Source: Rhodococcus sp. H36-A4 (GTDB lineage Bacteria; Actinomycetota; Actinomycetes; Mycobacteriales; Mycobacteriaceae). From it: DNA of 64,000 nucleotides. The DNA lies in assembly GCF_027158005.1 (NCBI RefSeq), contig NZ_JAPVLQ010000006.1:372001-436000 (forward strand), in the 5' to 3' direction. Positions within the stretch are counted from its first letter, which is position 1, and the number at the start of each line of letters is the position of its first letter. Made by a program: the position numbers and the translations under genes. Positions 39,407-48,017 of this stretch are shown here, one piece after another. The notes under the pieces are model-generated. The model saw nothing but the letters and a program-made list of their open reading frames with translations, searched no databases and had not been told where the DNA came from.

Positions 39407-39461
39407 CACACCTGTCCGATCGCCACGTTTTTCATAGTCCCGACAATAGAGTTGGGATCAC

Positions 39462-39476
39462 CGAACTATGCGTTCG
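39462..39476. promoter_or_regulatory. Palindrome upstream of the MFS-TetR operon
   Basis: CGAAC-TATGC-GTTCG is a perfect five-base dyad with a five-base spacer, about 85 bases before the MFS start. It is a candidate operator for the TetR regulator encoded downstream. The spacer is one base longer than an SOS box, so LexA is less likely. Confidence 0.4.
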
Positions 39477-39560
39477 ACGCGGACCTTCCGATCTATCCGA
39501 CGTCGACCCACGTGTGAATTCGATCCGGTCCACGCACGGAACTGGGTATAACATCAAGCG

Positions 39561-41072
39561 ATGACATCGATTGATGACAAACCGGAGGAACAACTTGCGA
39601 CCCCCCGCGGGTTCGTACCGGTCCTGGCCGCAATTTGTACCGTCGTCGCCATCGTCAGCAGCGTCGGTGCACCTTTGATTCCGACAGTGGCCGACGCGTA
39701 CTCGGTCTCGTTCACGAGTGCGCAATGGACGCTGACGATAACGATGCTGGTTGGAGCCGTTACCGTTCCGGTCCTCGGCCGCCTCGGAGACGGTCCCCAC
39801 CGACGACCCGTGATCATCGGAGCGCTGTCCGTAGTCTTCATCGGTTGTGTTCTGGCCGCGATCCCCGGCAACCTCGCACTCCTGCTCATCGGGCGTGGCC
39901 TCCAAGGAGTCGGGCTGGGGCTGGCGCCGCTCGCGATGGCGGTAGCGCGCGATCACCTGACACCGTTCGAGGCCAAACGCACCGTTGCGGCATTGTCGGT
40001 GACCGCAGTCGCGGGCATCGGTCTCGGCTACCCCGTGACTGGGGTTATTGCCCACTTCTGGGGTTACCACGCCTGCTTCGTTGTCGCGTCTGCGGCATCG
40101 CTGGCAGTGTTGGTCGGTGGCATCACATCGGTTCCTTCCAGCCGGCACCTACCGCGCAAGCCGCTCGATATCGTCGGGGCAGCACTCCTTGGAATCGGCC
40201 TCACTCTGTTTCTGATTGCGCTCACCTCCGGCAGCTACTGGGGTTGGACTTCCTTCCAGACGATCGGATGTGCTGCGGTGGGCCTCGCGGTCGTCGTCGG
40301 CTGGACTTTCCACGAGCTGCGGACTCGGTTCCCGCTCGTGGAATTGGGACTGTTGTCCAAACCCGCAGTCCTGACCGCCGATGTCACCGGGCTTTTCGCC
40401 GGTATCGGGATGTTCGTTCTGTCATCTGCCGTCATCCGCTTCATACAGACTCCGTCCGACACCGGTTATGGCCTCGGTCAGTCGGCGATGGTGGCTGGCC
40501 TCGTACTCGTGCCGTTCTCGTTGACGAGCGTGTTCGCGAACAGGCTCCTTCCCCTGGCCGAGCGGTGGATCAGCAAATCGATGATCATGCCGATCGGTGC
40601 GATGGCCTTCGCCGGCGCCCTCACGCTGTTCCTGTTCGGTCGAGACGAACTATGGGTAGTCTTCGTACTCATGGGGGTAGCCGGCCTCGGGATCGGGTTC
40701 ACCTTCGCCGCAATGCCGGCATTCATCGTCAGCGCGGTCCCACCGCACGAAACAGGCAGCGCACTAGGGGTCAACCAAGTAGCACGCACGGTCGGTGGTG
40801 CGGTGGGTAGCGCATTGAGCGCCACCGTGCTCGCGATATACACAGCCCCCGGGCAGACGTTCCCGGACAGCGCCGGCTACACAGCAACCGCCATCGTCGG
40901 TATCGGCCTATGGACGGGCACGGCAATCTTGGCTTTTGCACTGTCCTATCGAGGCAGCCGCGCCGAAAAACTGCCTGCCAGATTGGTCGACGAGAGCATC
41001 GAGTCGGCCGCCACCGGCGGCTTTGCCTACGACATCGCCAGCCGCAGAGGACAGAGTGAGGATTCACGATGA
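39561..41072 (+). CDS. MFS multidrug transporter, 14-TM type
   Basis: A 503-residue major facilitator protein with about fourteen membrane segments. Motif A is GRLGDGPHRRP between helices 2 and 3, and motif C-like GIGLGYPVTGVIAHF is in helix 5, which points to drug:proton antiport. The gene overlaps the following tetR by four bases (ATGA), a common efflux pump plus repressor unit. The substrate cannot be read from sequence. Confidence 0.92.
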   Translation: MTSIDDKPEEQLATPRGFVPVLAAICTVVAIVSSVGAPLIPTVADAYSVSFTSAQWTLTITMLVGAVTVPVLGRLGDGPHRRPVIIGALSVVFIGCVLAAIPGNLALLLIGRGLQGVGLGLAPLAMAVARDHLTPFEAKRTVAALSVTAVAGIGLGYPVTGVIAHFWGYHACFVVASAASLAVLVGGITSVPSSRHLPRKPLDIVGAALLGIGLTLFLIALTSGSYWGWTSFQTIGCAAVGLAVVVGWTFHELRTRFPLVELGLLSKPAVLTADVTGLFAGIGMFVLSSAVIRFIQTPSDTGYGLGQSAMVAGLVLVPFSLTSVFANRLLPLAERWISKSMIMPIGAMAFAGALTLFLFGRDELWVVFVLMGVAGLGIGFTFAAMPAFIVSAVPPHETGSALGVNQVARTVGGAVGSALSATVLAIYTAPGQTFPDSAGYTATAIVGIGLWTGTAILAFALSYRGSRAEKLPARLVDESIESAATGGFAYDIASRRGQSEDSR

Positions 41073-41677
41073 TCCGAACACGCCCGGTAGCGCGCGTTCG
41101 TGACTCCGACCGCACCAAGCAGGATCTTCTCGAAGCTGCAACCGAACTGTTCGGCGCGCGTGGATACGAGAGAACGACGATCCGAGAGATCGGCGAGAAG
41201 GCAGGCGCTGATCCCGCCTTGATCGCCCGCTATTTCGGGAGCAAGGCGGCCTTGTATATCCAAACCCTGCCAACGGAAAACGAAAATCCGCACCTTTCGG
41301 ACATGCTCGATCCCGCTCGGATCGAGGCAACGATTCGGCGTGTTCACCAGGTCGGTCCGAGCCCCGTACTGCAAGCAGTTGTTCGCGCACACGACGATCC
41401 GGCGATTCAGACCGCAGCTACAGCTCGGATCGACGCCAAACTCACTGCGGGAATACAAGATCGGATGAAGGAGGCAGGTCTCGACTCCCCACGATTGAGG
41501 GCTCAGATGGCAGTAGCCGTGCTGGCGGGTATTGCGTTGGGACGCGCAGCCGGAACCCTCGACGAGCTAGCGGGCGCAGAAGAGAACCAAGTCGTGCAAC
41601 TGACGGTCAGGTTGTTGGAGTCTCTTTTGGACGAGAACAGGCTGTCACCCGACCACCCTTCGCCGTCTGGACTCTGA
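41069..41677 (+). CDS. TetR-family repressor
   Basis: A 202-residue TetR regulator. The N-terminal helix-turn-helix reads LFGARGYERTTIREIGEKAG and ALIARYFGSKAALY. The ligand domain has a TetR_C form with no distinctive residues. Being translationally coupled to the MFS gene, it most likely represses that operon and responds to an exported compound. It converges on the alcohol dehydrogenase gene with a 30-base gap. Confidence 0.92.
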   Translation: MIRTRPVARVRDSDRTKQDLLEAATELFGARGYERTTIREIGEKAGADPALIARYFGSKAALYIQTLPTENENPHLSDMLDPARIEATIRRVHQVGPSPVLQAVVRAHDDPAIQTAATARIDAKLTAGIQDRMKEAGLDSPRLRAQMAVAVLAGIALGRAAGTLDELAGAEENQVVQLTVRLLESLLDENRLSPDHPSPSGL

Positions 41678-41707
41678 CCAACGAAAGCCTTTCGCCCCCA
41701 TCGCCGC

Positions 41708-42889
41708 TCAGGGCTTCAGAATCACCTTGACCGCGCCGTCCTGCTTCTTCTGGAATATCTCGTACGCGTGCGGGGCCTGCTCGAGCGGCAGGGTGTGAGT
41801 TGCGAACGAATCGACACCCAATGGATCGTCGTCACCGAGCAGGGGCATGATGTCGTCCACCCACCGCTTCACGTTTGCCTGGCCCATGCGCAGCTGAATT
41901 TGCTTGTCGAACATGGTGAGCAGTGGAAGCGGATCGGCAACCCCGCCATAGACACCGATCAGTGAGATGGTGCCCCCACGACGGACGATGTCAATGGCGG
42001 AGTACACCGCATCGAGTCTGTCGACTCCGGCCTTTTGCATCATCGGCTTACCGAGAAAGTCCGGCAGCAGACCGGTGAGCTGCTGCGCAGCCTTCGCCAC
42101 AGGTGAACCATGTGCTTCCATCCCGACAGCGTCGATCACCGAGTCGGTGCCGCGCCCGTCGGTGAGATCTCGAATCACGTCGCCGAGTTCCCCCGCATGC
42201 TGGGCGAGATCGACGGTCCGAATTCCGCGGGCTTGCGCACGGGCAAGTCGCTCGGGGACTCGATCGACCGCAATGACGTCGAAGCCGAGGTGGGTTGCGA
42301 TGCGGGCAGCCATGTCTCCGATGGGGCCGAGACCGAGGACCGTCACCGAACCGCCCGGCGGGATGTCGGCGTACACAACGGACTGCCACGCCGTCGGAAG
42401 CACGTCCGACAGGTATACGTACCGCGAATCGGGTGCTCCAGATGCAACTTTGATGTGGGTGAACTGCGCCTGTGGAACGCGCAGGTACTCGGCCTGTCCT
42501 CCTGGAACACTGCCGTACAGCTCGGAGAAACCGAACAGTGCCGCACCCATACCCTGCTCACGCACTTGGGTGGTCTCGCATTGTGTGTACAACGAGCGAT
42601 CGCACATAAAACAGCTTCCGCACGATATTTGGAAAGGAATCACTACTCGGTCGCCGACAGCAAGGTTGGTAACCTCCTTACCGACTTCACGAACGATGCC
42701 CATCGGCTCGTGGCCCAGGATGTCTCCTGGTTTCATGAAGGCGCCCAGCACCTCATACAGGTGCAGGTCAGAACCGCAGATATTGGTCGAGGTGACCTCG
42801 ATGACGGCGTCGGTGGGCTGCTCGATGATGGGGTCGGGAACCGAGTCGACGCGAACATCGCGCTTACCGTGCCAAGTAGCTGCTTTCAT
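41708..42889 (-). CDS. Zinc-dependent alcohol/formaldehyde-type dehydrogenase
   Basis: A 393-residue medium-chain dehydrogenase. Catalytic zinc ligands are in CGSDLHLYE and GHEPMG, and the structural zinc loop is CGSCFMCDRSLYTQC. The Rossmann motif is GLGPIGDMAA. The long insertion DFLGKPMMQKAGVDRLDAVY is typical of glutathione-independent formaldehyde dehydrogenase-like members. The ATG at 42889 has GGAG eight bases upstream. The substrate is not certain. Confidence 0.92.
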   Translation of the reverse strand: MKAATWHGKRDVRVDSVPDPIIEQPTDAVIEVTSTNICGSDLHLYEVLGAFMKPGDILGHEPMGIVREVGKEVTNLAVGDRVVIPFQISCGSCFMCDRSLYTQCETTQVREQGMGAALFGFSELYGSVPGGQAEYLRVPQAQFTHIKVASGAPDSRYVYLSDVLPTAWQSVVYADIPPGGSVTVLGLGPIGDMAARIATHLGFDVIAVDRVPERLARAQARGIRTVDLAQHAGELGDVIRDLTDGRGTDSVIDAVGMEAHGSPVAKAAQQLTGLLPDFLGKPMMQKAGVDRLDAVYSAIDIVRRGGTISLIGVYGGVADPLPLLTMFDKQIQLRMGQANVKRWVDDIMPLLGDDDPLGVDSFATHTLPLEQAPHAYEIFQKKQDGAVKVILKP

Positions 42890-42947
42890 GGGACTGCTCC
42901 TTCGCTTTTCATTGCAAGAGTTGGCCTTCGAGCGGCCAGACCGACTA

Positions 42948-43178
42948 TCAGTTTCGGCCGGCGGGAGCGACGGTGCTCTGATTCATCACTCGATCCCACC
43001 AACTGACCAATGGGCTCGGATCGAACCAAATCACGGACTCGGTAGTGTCGTCGATTGACATTCGGACTCCAGACTGTGGCTGCTCGTACACTTCGAGGCG
43101 CCAATCTGCTTCAGTGCCACTGTCTCTGATACCCAAGGCCGTGAGTGCGAAACACACGCAGACGTGTTTCCGCAGCAC
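42948..43178 (-). CDS. Small hypothetical protein
   Basis: A 76-codon frame with a natural composition: ADWRLEVYEQPQSGVRMSID then TESVIWFDPSPLVSWWDRVM. Codon third positions are mostly G/C, similar to neighbours. The apparent GTG start at 43178 lacks a ribosome site; the ATG at about 43061 would leave a 37-residue product. It lies upstream of the dehydrogenase gene on the same strand. I do not recognise it. Confidence 0.4.
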   Translation of the reverse strand: MLRKHVCVCFALTALGIRDSGTEADWRLEVYEQPQSGVRMSIDDTTESVIWFDPSPLVSWWDRVMNQSTVAPAGRN

Positions 43179-43204
43179 TTGTCAGCGTCGCGGCGCCTCT
43201 GCGG

Positions 43205-43348
43205 TCAGCTGTCTTTGTCCTCGTTCTCGGCGACTTCGGGAGCTACTTCCCGAGTAGCCATTCCTCCAGTCTTACCTTCGTCGGTCGGCCCGGGCCGACC
43301 GCCTTTAGGCTCGGTGGACTCGGATTCGATGTCTTCGTCTCGTCTCAT
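43205..43348 (-). CDS. Very small acidic hypothetical protein
   Basis: A 47-codon frame, MRRDEDIESESTEPKGGRPG then PTDEGKTGGMATREVAPEVA, ending NEDKDS. It is strongly charged and probably disordered. Short acidic proteins of this kind are common but poorly annotated in rhodococci. No strong ribosome site is visible. Confidence 0.35.
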   Translation of the reverse strand: MRRDEDIESESTEPKGGRPGPTDEGKTGGMATREVAPEVAENEDKDS

Positions 43349-43394
43349 GTAGCACCGACTACCCCGGGTAGTGGTGAATCAACCGAGTGTCGGA

Positions 43395-44081
43395 TCAGGA
43401 GTCGGCTGGCCGACGGCCTTCGATGACAATCAGTTCTTCGCTTCGACATCCCACCTCGATCAAGCCTGCCGCTTCCATCCACGCTGCGCGCTCATGGAGG
43501 ACGGGCCCGAAATCGATCGTTCGACGGCGTATTACCTCGGCGTCGAGCCCGGTGTCCCTCAGCCGATCGAGAGATTCCTCTACCCCGCAAAGTTCAGACT
43601 GCACCATCATCACTGCTCCACCCGGCACCAGGAGATCGAACGCGTGTGTGCACAGAAGATCCAACACCACTCGGCCGCGGTCTCCTGCGTCCCACGCACG
43701 GTGCAGACCCATCCCGACCGGCGGACGAGGTGAGGGTACGTACGGCGGATTGGAGACTATGACACCGAACGGCGCGTCTTGCCGCGCGTCGGACAGCGTC
43801 CCCAAGCGTGCGTCGACGTCGACGCCGTTCGCGTCGGCATTCGACAGAGCGCAGGCTACGGCCTGGGCAGAGATGTCGTACGCAACTACTTCCCGGGCAC
43901 CGCGTCGTGCAGCTTCGATCGCGGCGATTCCGCTGCCGGTGCACAGGTCGAGAACCCGGGCACCAGCGAGTCCGGAGTGCGCAGCAATCTCGTCGCACAG
44001 AAGATACGAATCTTCCTGAGGCGCATAAACTCCGTCGTCGACACTGATGGATGGAAACGAACGCTCTCGTGCAACGGTCAC
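43395..44081 (-). CDS. PrmC/HemK2-type methyltransferase
   Basis: A 228-residue class I SAM methyltransferase. It has YAPQEDSYLLCDEIAAHSG, the SAM-binding VLDLCTGSGIAAIEAARRG and the N-methyltransferase motif VSNPPYVPSP. The NPPY motif and the P-Q-E-D-S approach are typical of the HemK2/PrmC-related group that methylates Gln or Lys in translation factors. The GTG at 44081 is chosen because GGAGG stands five bases before it; a longer form from ATG 44138 is possible. It is divergent from the SRPBCC gene. Confidence 0.87.
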   Translation of the reverse strand: MTVARERSFPSISVDDGVYAPQEDSYLLCDEIAAHSGLAGARVLDLCTGSGIAAIEAARRGAREVVAYDISAQAVACALSNADANGVDVDARLGTLSDARQDAPFGVIVSNPPYVPSPRPPVGMGLHRAWDAGDRGRVVLDLLCTHAFDLLVPGGAVMMVQSELCGVEESLDRLRDTGLDAEVIRRRTIDFGPVLHERAAWMEAAGLIEVGCRSEELIVIEGRRPADS

Positions 44082-44200
44082 CGGCACCTCCGTATTGGTA
44101 CTGGGGAGTGCCCCGCCTTGCACACGGGCAAACCCCATCCTGCAACGTGACGTCGTTTCCGGTCGTACCCTATCGCCAGACCGGGGCCATTCGGGTAAGC

Positions 44201-44650
44201 ATGTTGGGTATGACTTCAGGGACAGAACGAACCACCGACGCCGACGCCGACGCGGTGTGGGCGGTGCTGGCCGACGGATGGCAATACGCCATGTGGGTCG
44301 TGGGTGCATCCCGCATTCGCGCAGTCGACAGCACGTGGCCGTCGCCGGGTTCTTCGATTCATCACTCTGTTGGCCTGTGGCCTGCGGTACTTGACGACAC
44401 CACGACCGTCCCCGAGTCTTTCCCCGGACGGGAGCTACAGCTCCGGGCACGTGCCCTGCCGTTCGGGACCGGTCATATCACTGTTCGATTGCACCCGCAG
44501 GCGCGCGGTTGTCGAATCCAGATGATCGAAGACGCTGCGAGCAAGCCTTTCAGTCTGCTCCCGGACTCGCTGCAGCACGGCGCAGTGCATCCTCGAAACT
44601 CGGAGGCCCTGCGCAGGTTGGCGTTGCTGGCCGAGCGAGCGACCCATTGA
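44201..44650 (+). CDS. SRPBCC-family protein
   Basis: A 149-residue SRPBCC (polyketide cyclase/START-like) protein: ADAVWAVLADGWQYAMWVVG, then SIHHSVGLWPAVLDD and GRELQLRARALPFGTG, with a long C-terminal helix (EALRRLALLAERA). Mycobacteria and rhodococci encode many such small proteins whose ligands are unknown. ATG 44201 follows GGGTAAGC; ATG 44210 is an alternative. It converges on the HxlR gene with a 13-base gap. Confidence 0.82.
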   Translation: MLGMTSGTERTTDADADAVWAVLADGWQYAMWVVGASRIRAVDSTWPSPGSSIHHSVGLWPAVLDDTTTVPESFPGRELQLRARALPFGTGHITVRLHPQARGCRIQMIEDAASKPFSLLPDSLQHGAVHPRNSEALRRLALLAERATH

Positions 44651-44663
44651 CGGTCGTCATCGG

Positions 44664-45353
44664 TCACGCCCGATCGTGGACAGGTCTGGGCACCGCCGCG
44701 GACTTCGGAAGGGTGAACCAGCTCGGCAGCCCGCGGCGCAACGTTGCCGGCCCGTCGATGGTCAGGTCGCCGGACTCGAGCGTGTGCGACCAGGTCACGT
44801 CGCCGCGCCAGATCTCGGTCAGCACACGCAATCTTGTGCTCACCCAGACCGAGACGGTCAGACCTGGATCGACATCGCACACGTCGACCTCACCGGGGGT
44901 GATCACGAGCCACCATGCCCGGGAATGCACTGCTACGTCGGTGAAGTGGAACTCGATCACCGCATGCTCGCCCGGGATGGACGTCGAACATACGTTGCGA
45001 TGCATGTCCCACATGAGCAGTGCAGGATCGAGATCCCCATCGCCGAGGGTTCCGACCCAGCGCGTGCCCCACATACCGAGCGCTTCGACAACGGGTCGCA
45101 GCTCCATTCCCGCTCGGGTGAGGACGTAGCGCGCCTCATTTCCCGAATCCTGCTTTTCGACGATCCCGGCTACAACGAGTTGGTGAAGTCGCTTCGACAG
45201 CAGAGTGGGTGACATTCGGGGCAGTCCGCGTCGCACATCGTTGAAGCGGCGACTGCCGAGCAATAATTCGCGAACCACCAGCAGAGTCCAACGCTCGTCG
45301 AACAGCTCCATCGCCTTGGCGACGGGGCAGAACTGGTGGTACGAGGACCCCAT
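44664..45353 (-). CDS. HxlR-family regulator with SCP2-like C-terminal domain
   Basis: A 229-residue regulator. Residues 1-95 are the HxlR winged helix (CPVAKAMELFDERWTLLVVR; LSKRLHQLVVAGIVEK). The C-terminal part (about 115-229) resembles an SCP2/sterol-carrier-like ligand pocket. It is divergent from a methyltransferase gene, and a GTAC-N7-GTAC palindrome lies between them. Autoregulation and control of the methyltransferase are likely. Confidence 0.9.
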   Translation of the reverse strand: MGSSYHQFCPVAKAMELFDERWTLLVVRELLLGSRRFNDVRRGLPRMSPTLLSKRLHQLVVAGIVEKQDSGNEARYVLTRAGMELRPVVEALGMWGTRWVGTLGDGDLDPALLMWDMHRNVCSTSIPGEHAVIEFHFTDVAVHSRAWWLVITPGEVDVCDVDPGLTVSVWVSTRLRVLTEIWRGDVTWSHTLESGDLTIDGPATLRRGLPSWFTLPKSAAVPRPVHDRA

Positions 45354-45383
45354 CTACCGACGATAGCGCTCATCGTGTTCCCG

Positions 45384-45398
45384 GTACAGATCCTGTAC
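45384..45398. promoter_or_regulatory. HxlR-type operator GTAC-N7-GTAC
   Basis: GTACAG-ATC-CTGTAC is a perfect six-base dyad 30 bases before the HxlR start and about 70 before the methyltransferase start. HxlR/YodB-type regulators characteristically bind TAC/GTA palindromes with this spacing. The match is seen directly; binding is inferred. Confidence 0.6.
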
Positions 45399-45465
45399 TG
45401 GATAAACCCAGCTCACATTCTTACTCTTCGACTCATAGCCGATACAACGTCGAAGGAGCGGGACA

Positions 45466-46293
45466 ATGACCGAAACCACAGAAGTTGTCGATGCAGACCG
45501 TGCGCTGAAGGCGGCGCACAGAACCATGTGGGGGCTGGGAAACTATCCTGCCGTCGCTGCCGAAGTAGTTCAGGAACTCGGGCCGACACTCGTACGCGCG
45601 TGCGGGGTCGAGGCCGGTCAGCGAGTGCTCGACGTCGCAGCAGGATCAGGGAACGCGGCAGTACCGGCTGCTGCGGCCGGCGCAACCGTGATCGCAAGTG
45701 ACCTGACACCCGAACTGTTCGCTCGCGGCCGCGAGTTGGCCGCAGCTCAGCAGGTCGACCTCGAGTGGATCCAGGGTGACGCCGAGGCTCTTCCGTTCGC
45801 GGACAACGAGTTCGACATCGTGATGTCGTGTGTCGGCGTCATGTTCGCCCCGCATCATCAGCAGTCTGCGGACGAGCTGGTACGCGTCTGCCGGGACGGT
45901 GGAACGATCGGGCTCATCAATTGGACGCCGGACGGCTTCATCGGAAAGATGTTTTCGGCGATGAAGCCGTACGCCGCTCCCCCACCTCCCGGCGCACAGC
46001 CGCCACCCTTGTGGGGCGACGAGGCGCATGTCCGCGGTCTGTTCGGAGATCGGGTCCGCGAATTGACCGCCGAGGTGAGAACACTGACCGTCGACATGTT
46101 CGCCCGGCCGGAGGACTTCGTGCACTACTTCAAGAAGAACTATGGTCCGACGATCGCGGTGTACCGCCGGATCGCGGACGACCATGCCGCGGTCAGGGTT
46201 TTGGACAGCTCACTGATCGAGCTGGCTGGAGAATTCTACGAAGGTAAAGCAATGCAATGGCAGTACTTGATCGTGACCGCGATAGCTCGCTGA
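45466..46293 (+). CDS. Class I SAM-dependent methyltransferase
   Basis: A 275-residue methyltransferase of the UbiE/COQ5-like type. Motif I is VLDVAAGSGNAAVPAAAAG, then QGDAEALPFADNEFDIVMSC (motifs II-III) and VCRDGGTIGLINWTPDGFIG. Many relatives methylate small molecules or detoxify xenobiotics. AAGGAG lies six bases before the ATG. The divergent HxlR gene and shared operator suggest it is induced by a ligand. Confidence 0.92.
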   Translation: MTETTEVVDADRALKAAHRTMWGLGNYPAVAAEVVQELGPTLVRACGVEAGQRVLDVAAGSGNAAVPAAAAGATVIASDLTPELFARGRELAAAQQVDLEWIQGDAEALPFADNEFDIVMSCVGVMFAPHHQQSADELVRVCRDGGTIGLINWTPDGFIGKMFSAMKPYAAPPPPGAQPPPLWGDEAHVRGLFGDRVRELTAEVRTLTVDMFARPEDFVHYFKKNYGPTIAVYRRIADDHAAVRVLDSSLIELAGEFYEGKAMQWQYLIVTAIAR

Positions 46294-46307
46294 GGTAGCA
46301 GAGTCCG

Positions 46308-47801
46308 TCAGCCCCCGTTAGCCGCGCTCTGGCCGGCACGACGGCCGAAGAAGCTGCCGTCGCCGAGTGACGCCCCGCTGGCGTAGCCGCCTGCGCAGAC
46401 ACCTGCGGTGCAGCGACCGGCCGCGAAGAGGCCGGGGATTTGTTGGCCGGAGACGTGGAGCACCTCGGAAGCTGTACTCGTCCGCAGTCCGCCCAGCGTG
46501 AATCCGCCCGTCATGCCGCGCAGGTCGATCGCGGCAATGGGAGTGCCTATCGGCTTGACCCATTCGGTCTTCTTACCCAACAACGGATCCTCACCGTTCA
46601 CGGCGTGACGGTTGTACAGCTCGACTGTCGATTGCAAAGCGCCTGCGGGCAATCCCATGTCGGACTCCAGCTCCTCCACCGTCTCGGCGACCCAGGTGGG
46701 TCGGCGCCGAAGCTGCGGGGTCGAAGTCTGCGTAGTCATCGCGACCTCGTATGAGGCCTCGTCGATGACGAGGAACGCCTCGTTGAGGTTTTCGAACAGA
46801 ACAGCCTGACCTACACGGCCGGGGTAGGTGTCCTCGTTGATGAAACGCTGGCCTCGTCCGTTGACCAATATTCCACGGATGAACATTTGTGGGTCACTGA
46901 AAAATGCGACCTCAGCGGCATCCATGTGCGCGAGGTCGGCACCGATTGCCTGCGCCATGCGGATTGCGCGTCCATCGTGCTCTTCGATCGACGCGGCCGG
47001 ACGATTGATCAACCTGGGCGCGTACGACTCGACCATTGTCTTGTTGTAGGCGAAGCTGCCGGTGGCCAACACCACGCCCTTACGTGCGCGGACTGAAACG
47101 GTCTTGCCGTATTGCTTCGCTTGGACTCCGACAACCCGTCCGTCGGTATCGACGATCAGCGTCTGAACCCGCATGTCGTACTCGGATCTGACTCCGAGGG
47201 CGGCAGCCTTGTCGGTCAGCGGCTTCATCAGCATGTATCCGCCGCCCTTTTCGGAGCTGACGTGCTTATCTTTCATTTGAGGGACGTGCCCTCGCGGCGC
47301 CGGCGGAATGATCGAATTGAACGGTGCCGCGTTTTCCCCTCCGGTGTACTGCAAACCGTCATCGTCTGGGGGCTCCCAGCCCGGTTCACCCCAGAAACTC
47401 TCCTTGAACGGAACTCCGCAGTCATCGGCCAGCCAGTGATAATGCTCTACGCTTCCCTCGCAGTAGACGTCGATCTTGGCCTCGTCGACACCGGGCCCCA
47501 AGGCTGCCTTCATGAAGGCCTTCATATTGTCCACGGTGTCGTCGAATCCGCAGGCCTTCTGCAACGGGGTTCCGCCACCCATGTAGATGAAGCCACCGGC
47601 CATCGCGGCCGCGCCACCCCATCCACCGGTGCGTTCGAGCACCAAGACATCGGCACCTGCCTGGGCCGCACCGACCGCGGCCGCGGCCCCTGCTACACCG
47701 AATCCAGCGACGACGACGTCGGCTTCGTAATTCCACTCCGTCACCTGCGCTTCAGGTATCGGCTGGATTGGGCTCTCGGTGGTCGAATCGGTCCTCGTCA
47801 C
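46308..47801 (-). CDS. FAD-dependent oxidoreductase, ketosteroid dehydrogenase/fumarate reductase type
   Basis: A 497-residue flavoprotein. The FAD-binding GFGVAGAAAAVGAAQAGADV is at about residue 33, and the C-terminal FAD contact is GLFAAGRCTAGVCAGGYASG. The middle domain resembles the flavin oxidoreductase domain of 3-ketosteroid dehydrogenases and fumarate reductases. Substrate is not certain, though steroid- or terpene-like ketones fit the neighbouring old yellow enzyme. It is divergent from that gene. Confidence 0.9.
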   Translation of the reverse strand: MTRTDSTTESPIQPIPEAQVTEWNYEADVVVAGFGVAGAAAAVGAAQAGADVLVLERTGGWGGAAAMAGGFIYMGGGTPLQKACGFDDTVDNMKAFMKAALGPGVDEAKIDVYCEGSVEHYHWLADDCGVPFKESFWGEPGWEPPDDDGLQYTGGENAAPFNSIIPPAPRGHVPQMKDKHVSSEKGGGYMLMKPLTDKAAALGVRSEYDMRVQTLIVDTDGRVVGVQAKQYGKTVSVRARKGVVLATGSFAYNKTMVESYAPRLINRPAASIEEHDGRAIRMAQAIGADLAHMDAAEVAFFSDPQMFIRGILVNGRGQRFINEDTYPGRVGQAVLFENLNEAFLVIDEASYEVAMTTQTSTPQLRRRPTWVAETVEELESDMGLPAGALQSTVELYNRHAVNGEDPLLGKKTEWVKPIGTPIAAIDLRGMTGGFTLGGLRTSTASEVLHVSGQQIPGLFAAGRCTAGVCAGGYASGASLGDGSFFGRRAGQSAANGG

Positions 47802-48017
47802 AAGGTTCAGTAAAGTCGAAAAACCTACCGATGTGCGGAATTTCTCGGTGAGCGGGACCGCGTGCCAGGTGGGACGACGTCCGCGATCCCGTTCTGGCCA
47901 AGCATGAGACCTGACCCCGCCGGAAACTCGATTCCTCGAGCCTGTGCAACGCGTGATGATCGTCTCGGCTCGGAATAGGTCACCATCTCCGAAGGTTAGC
48001 GACTGTAAGTAATTGGA

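Noticed and set aside
39462..39476. SOS box upstream of the MFS gene
   Set aside because: CGAAC-N5-GTTCG has a five-base spacer, one more than the LexA consensus; listed only as a generic palindrome.
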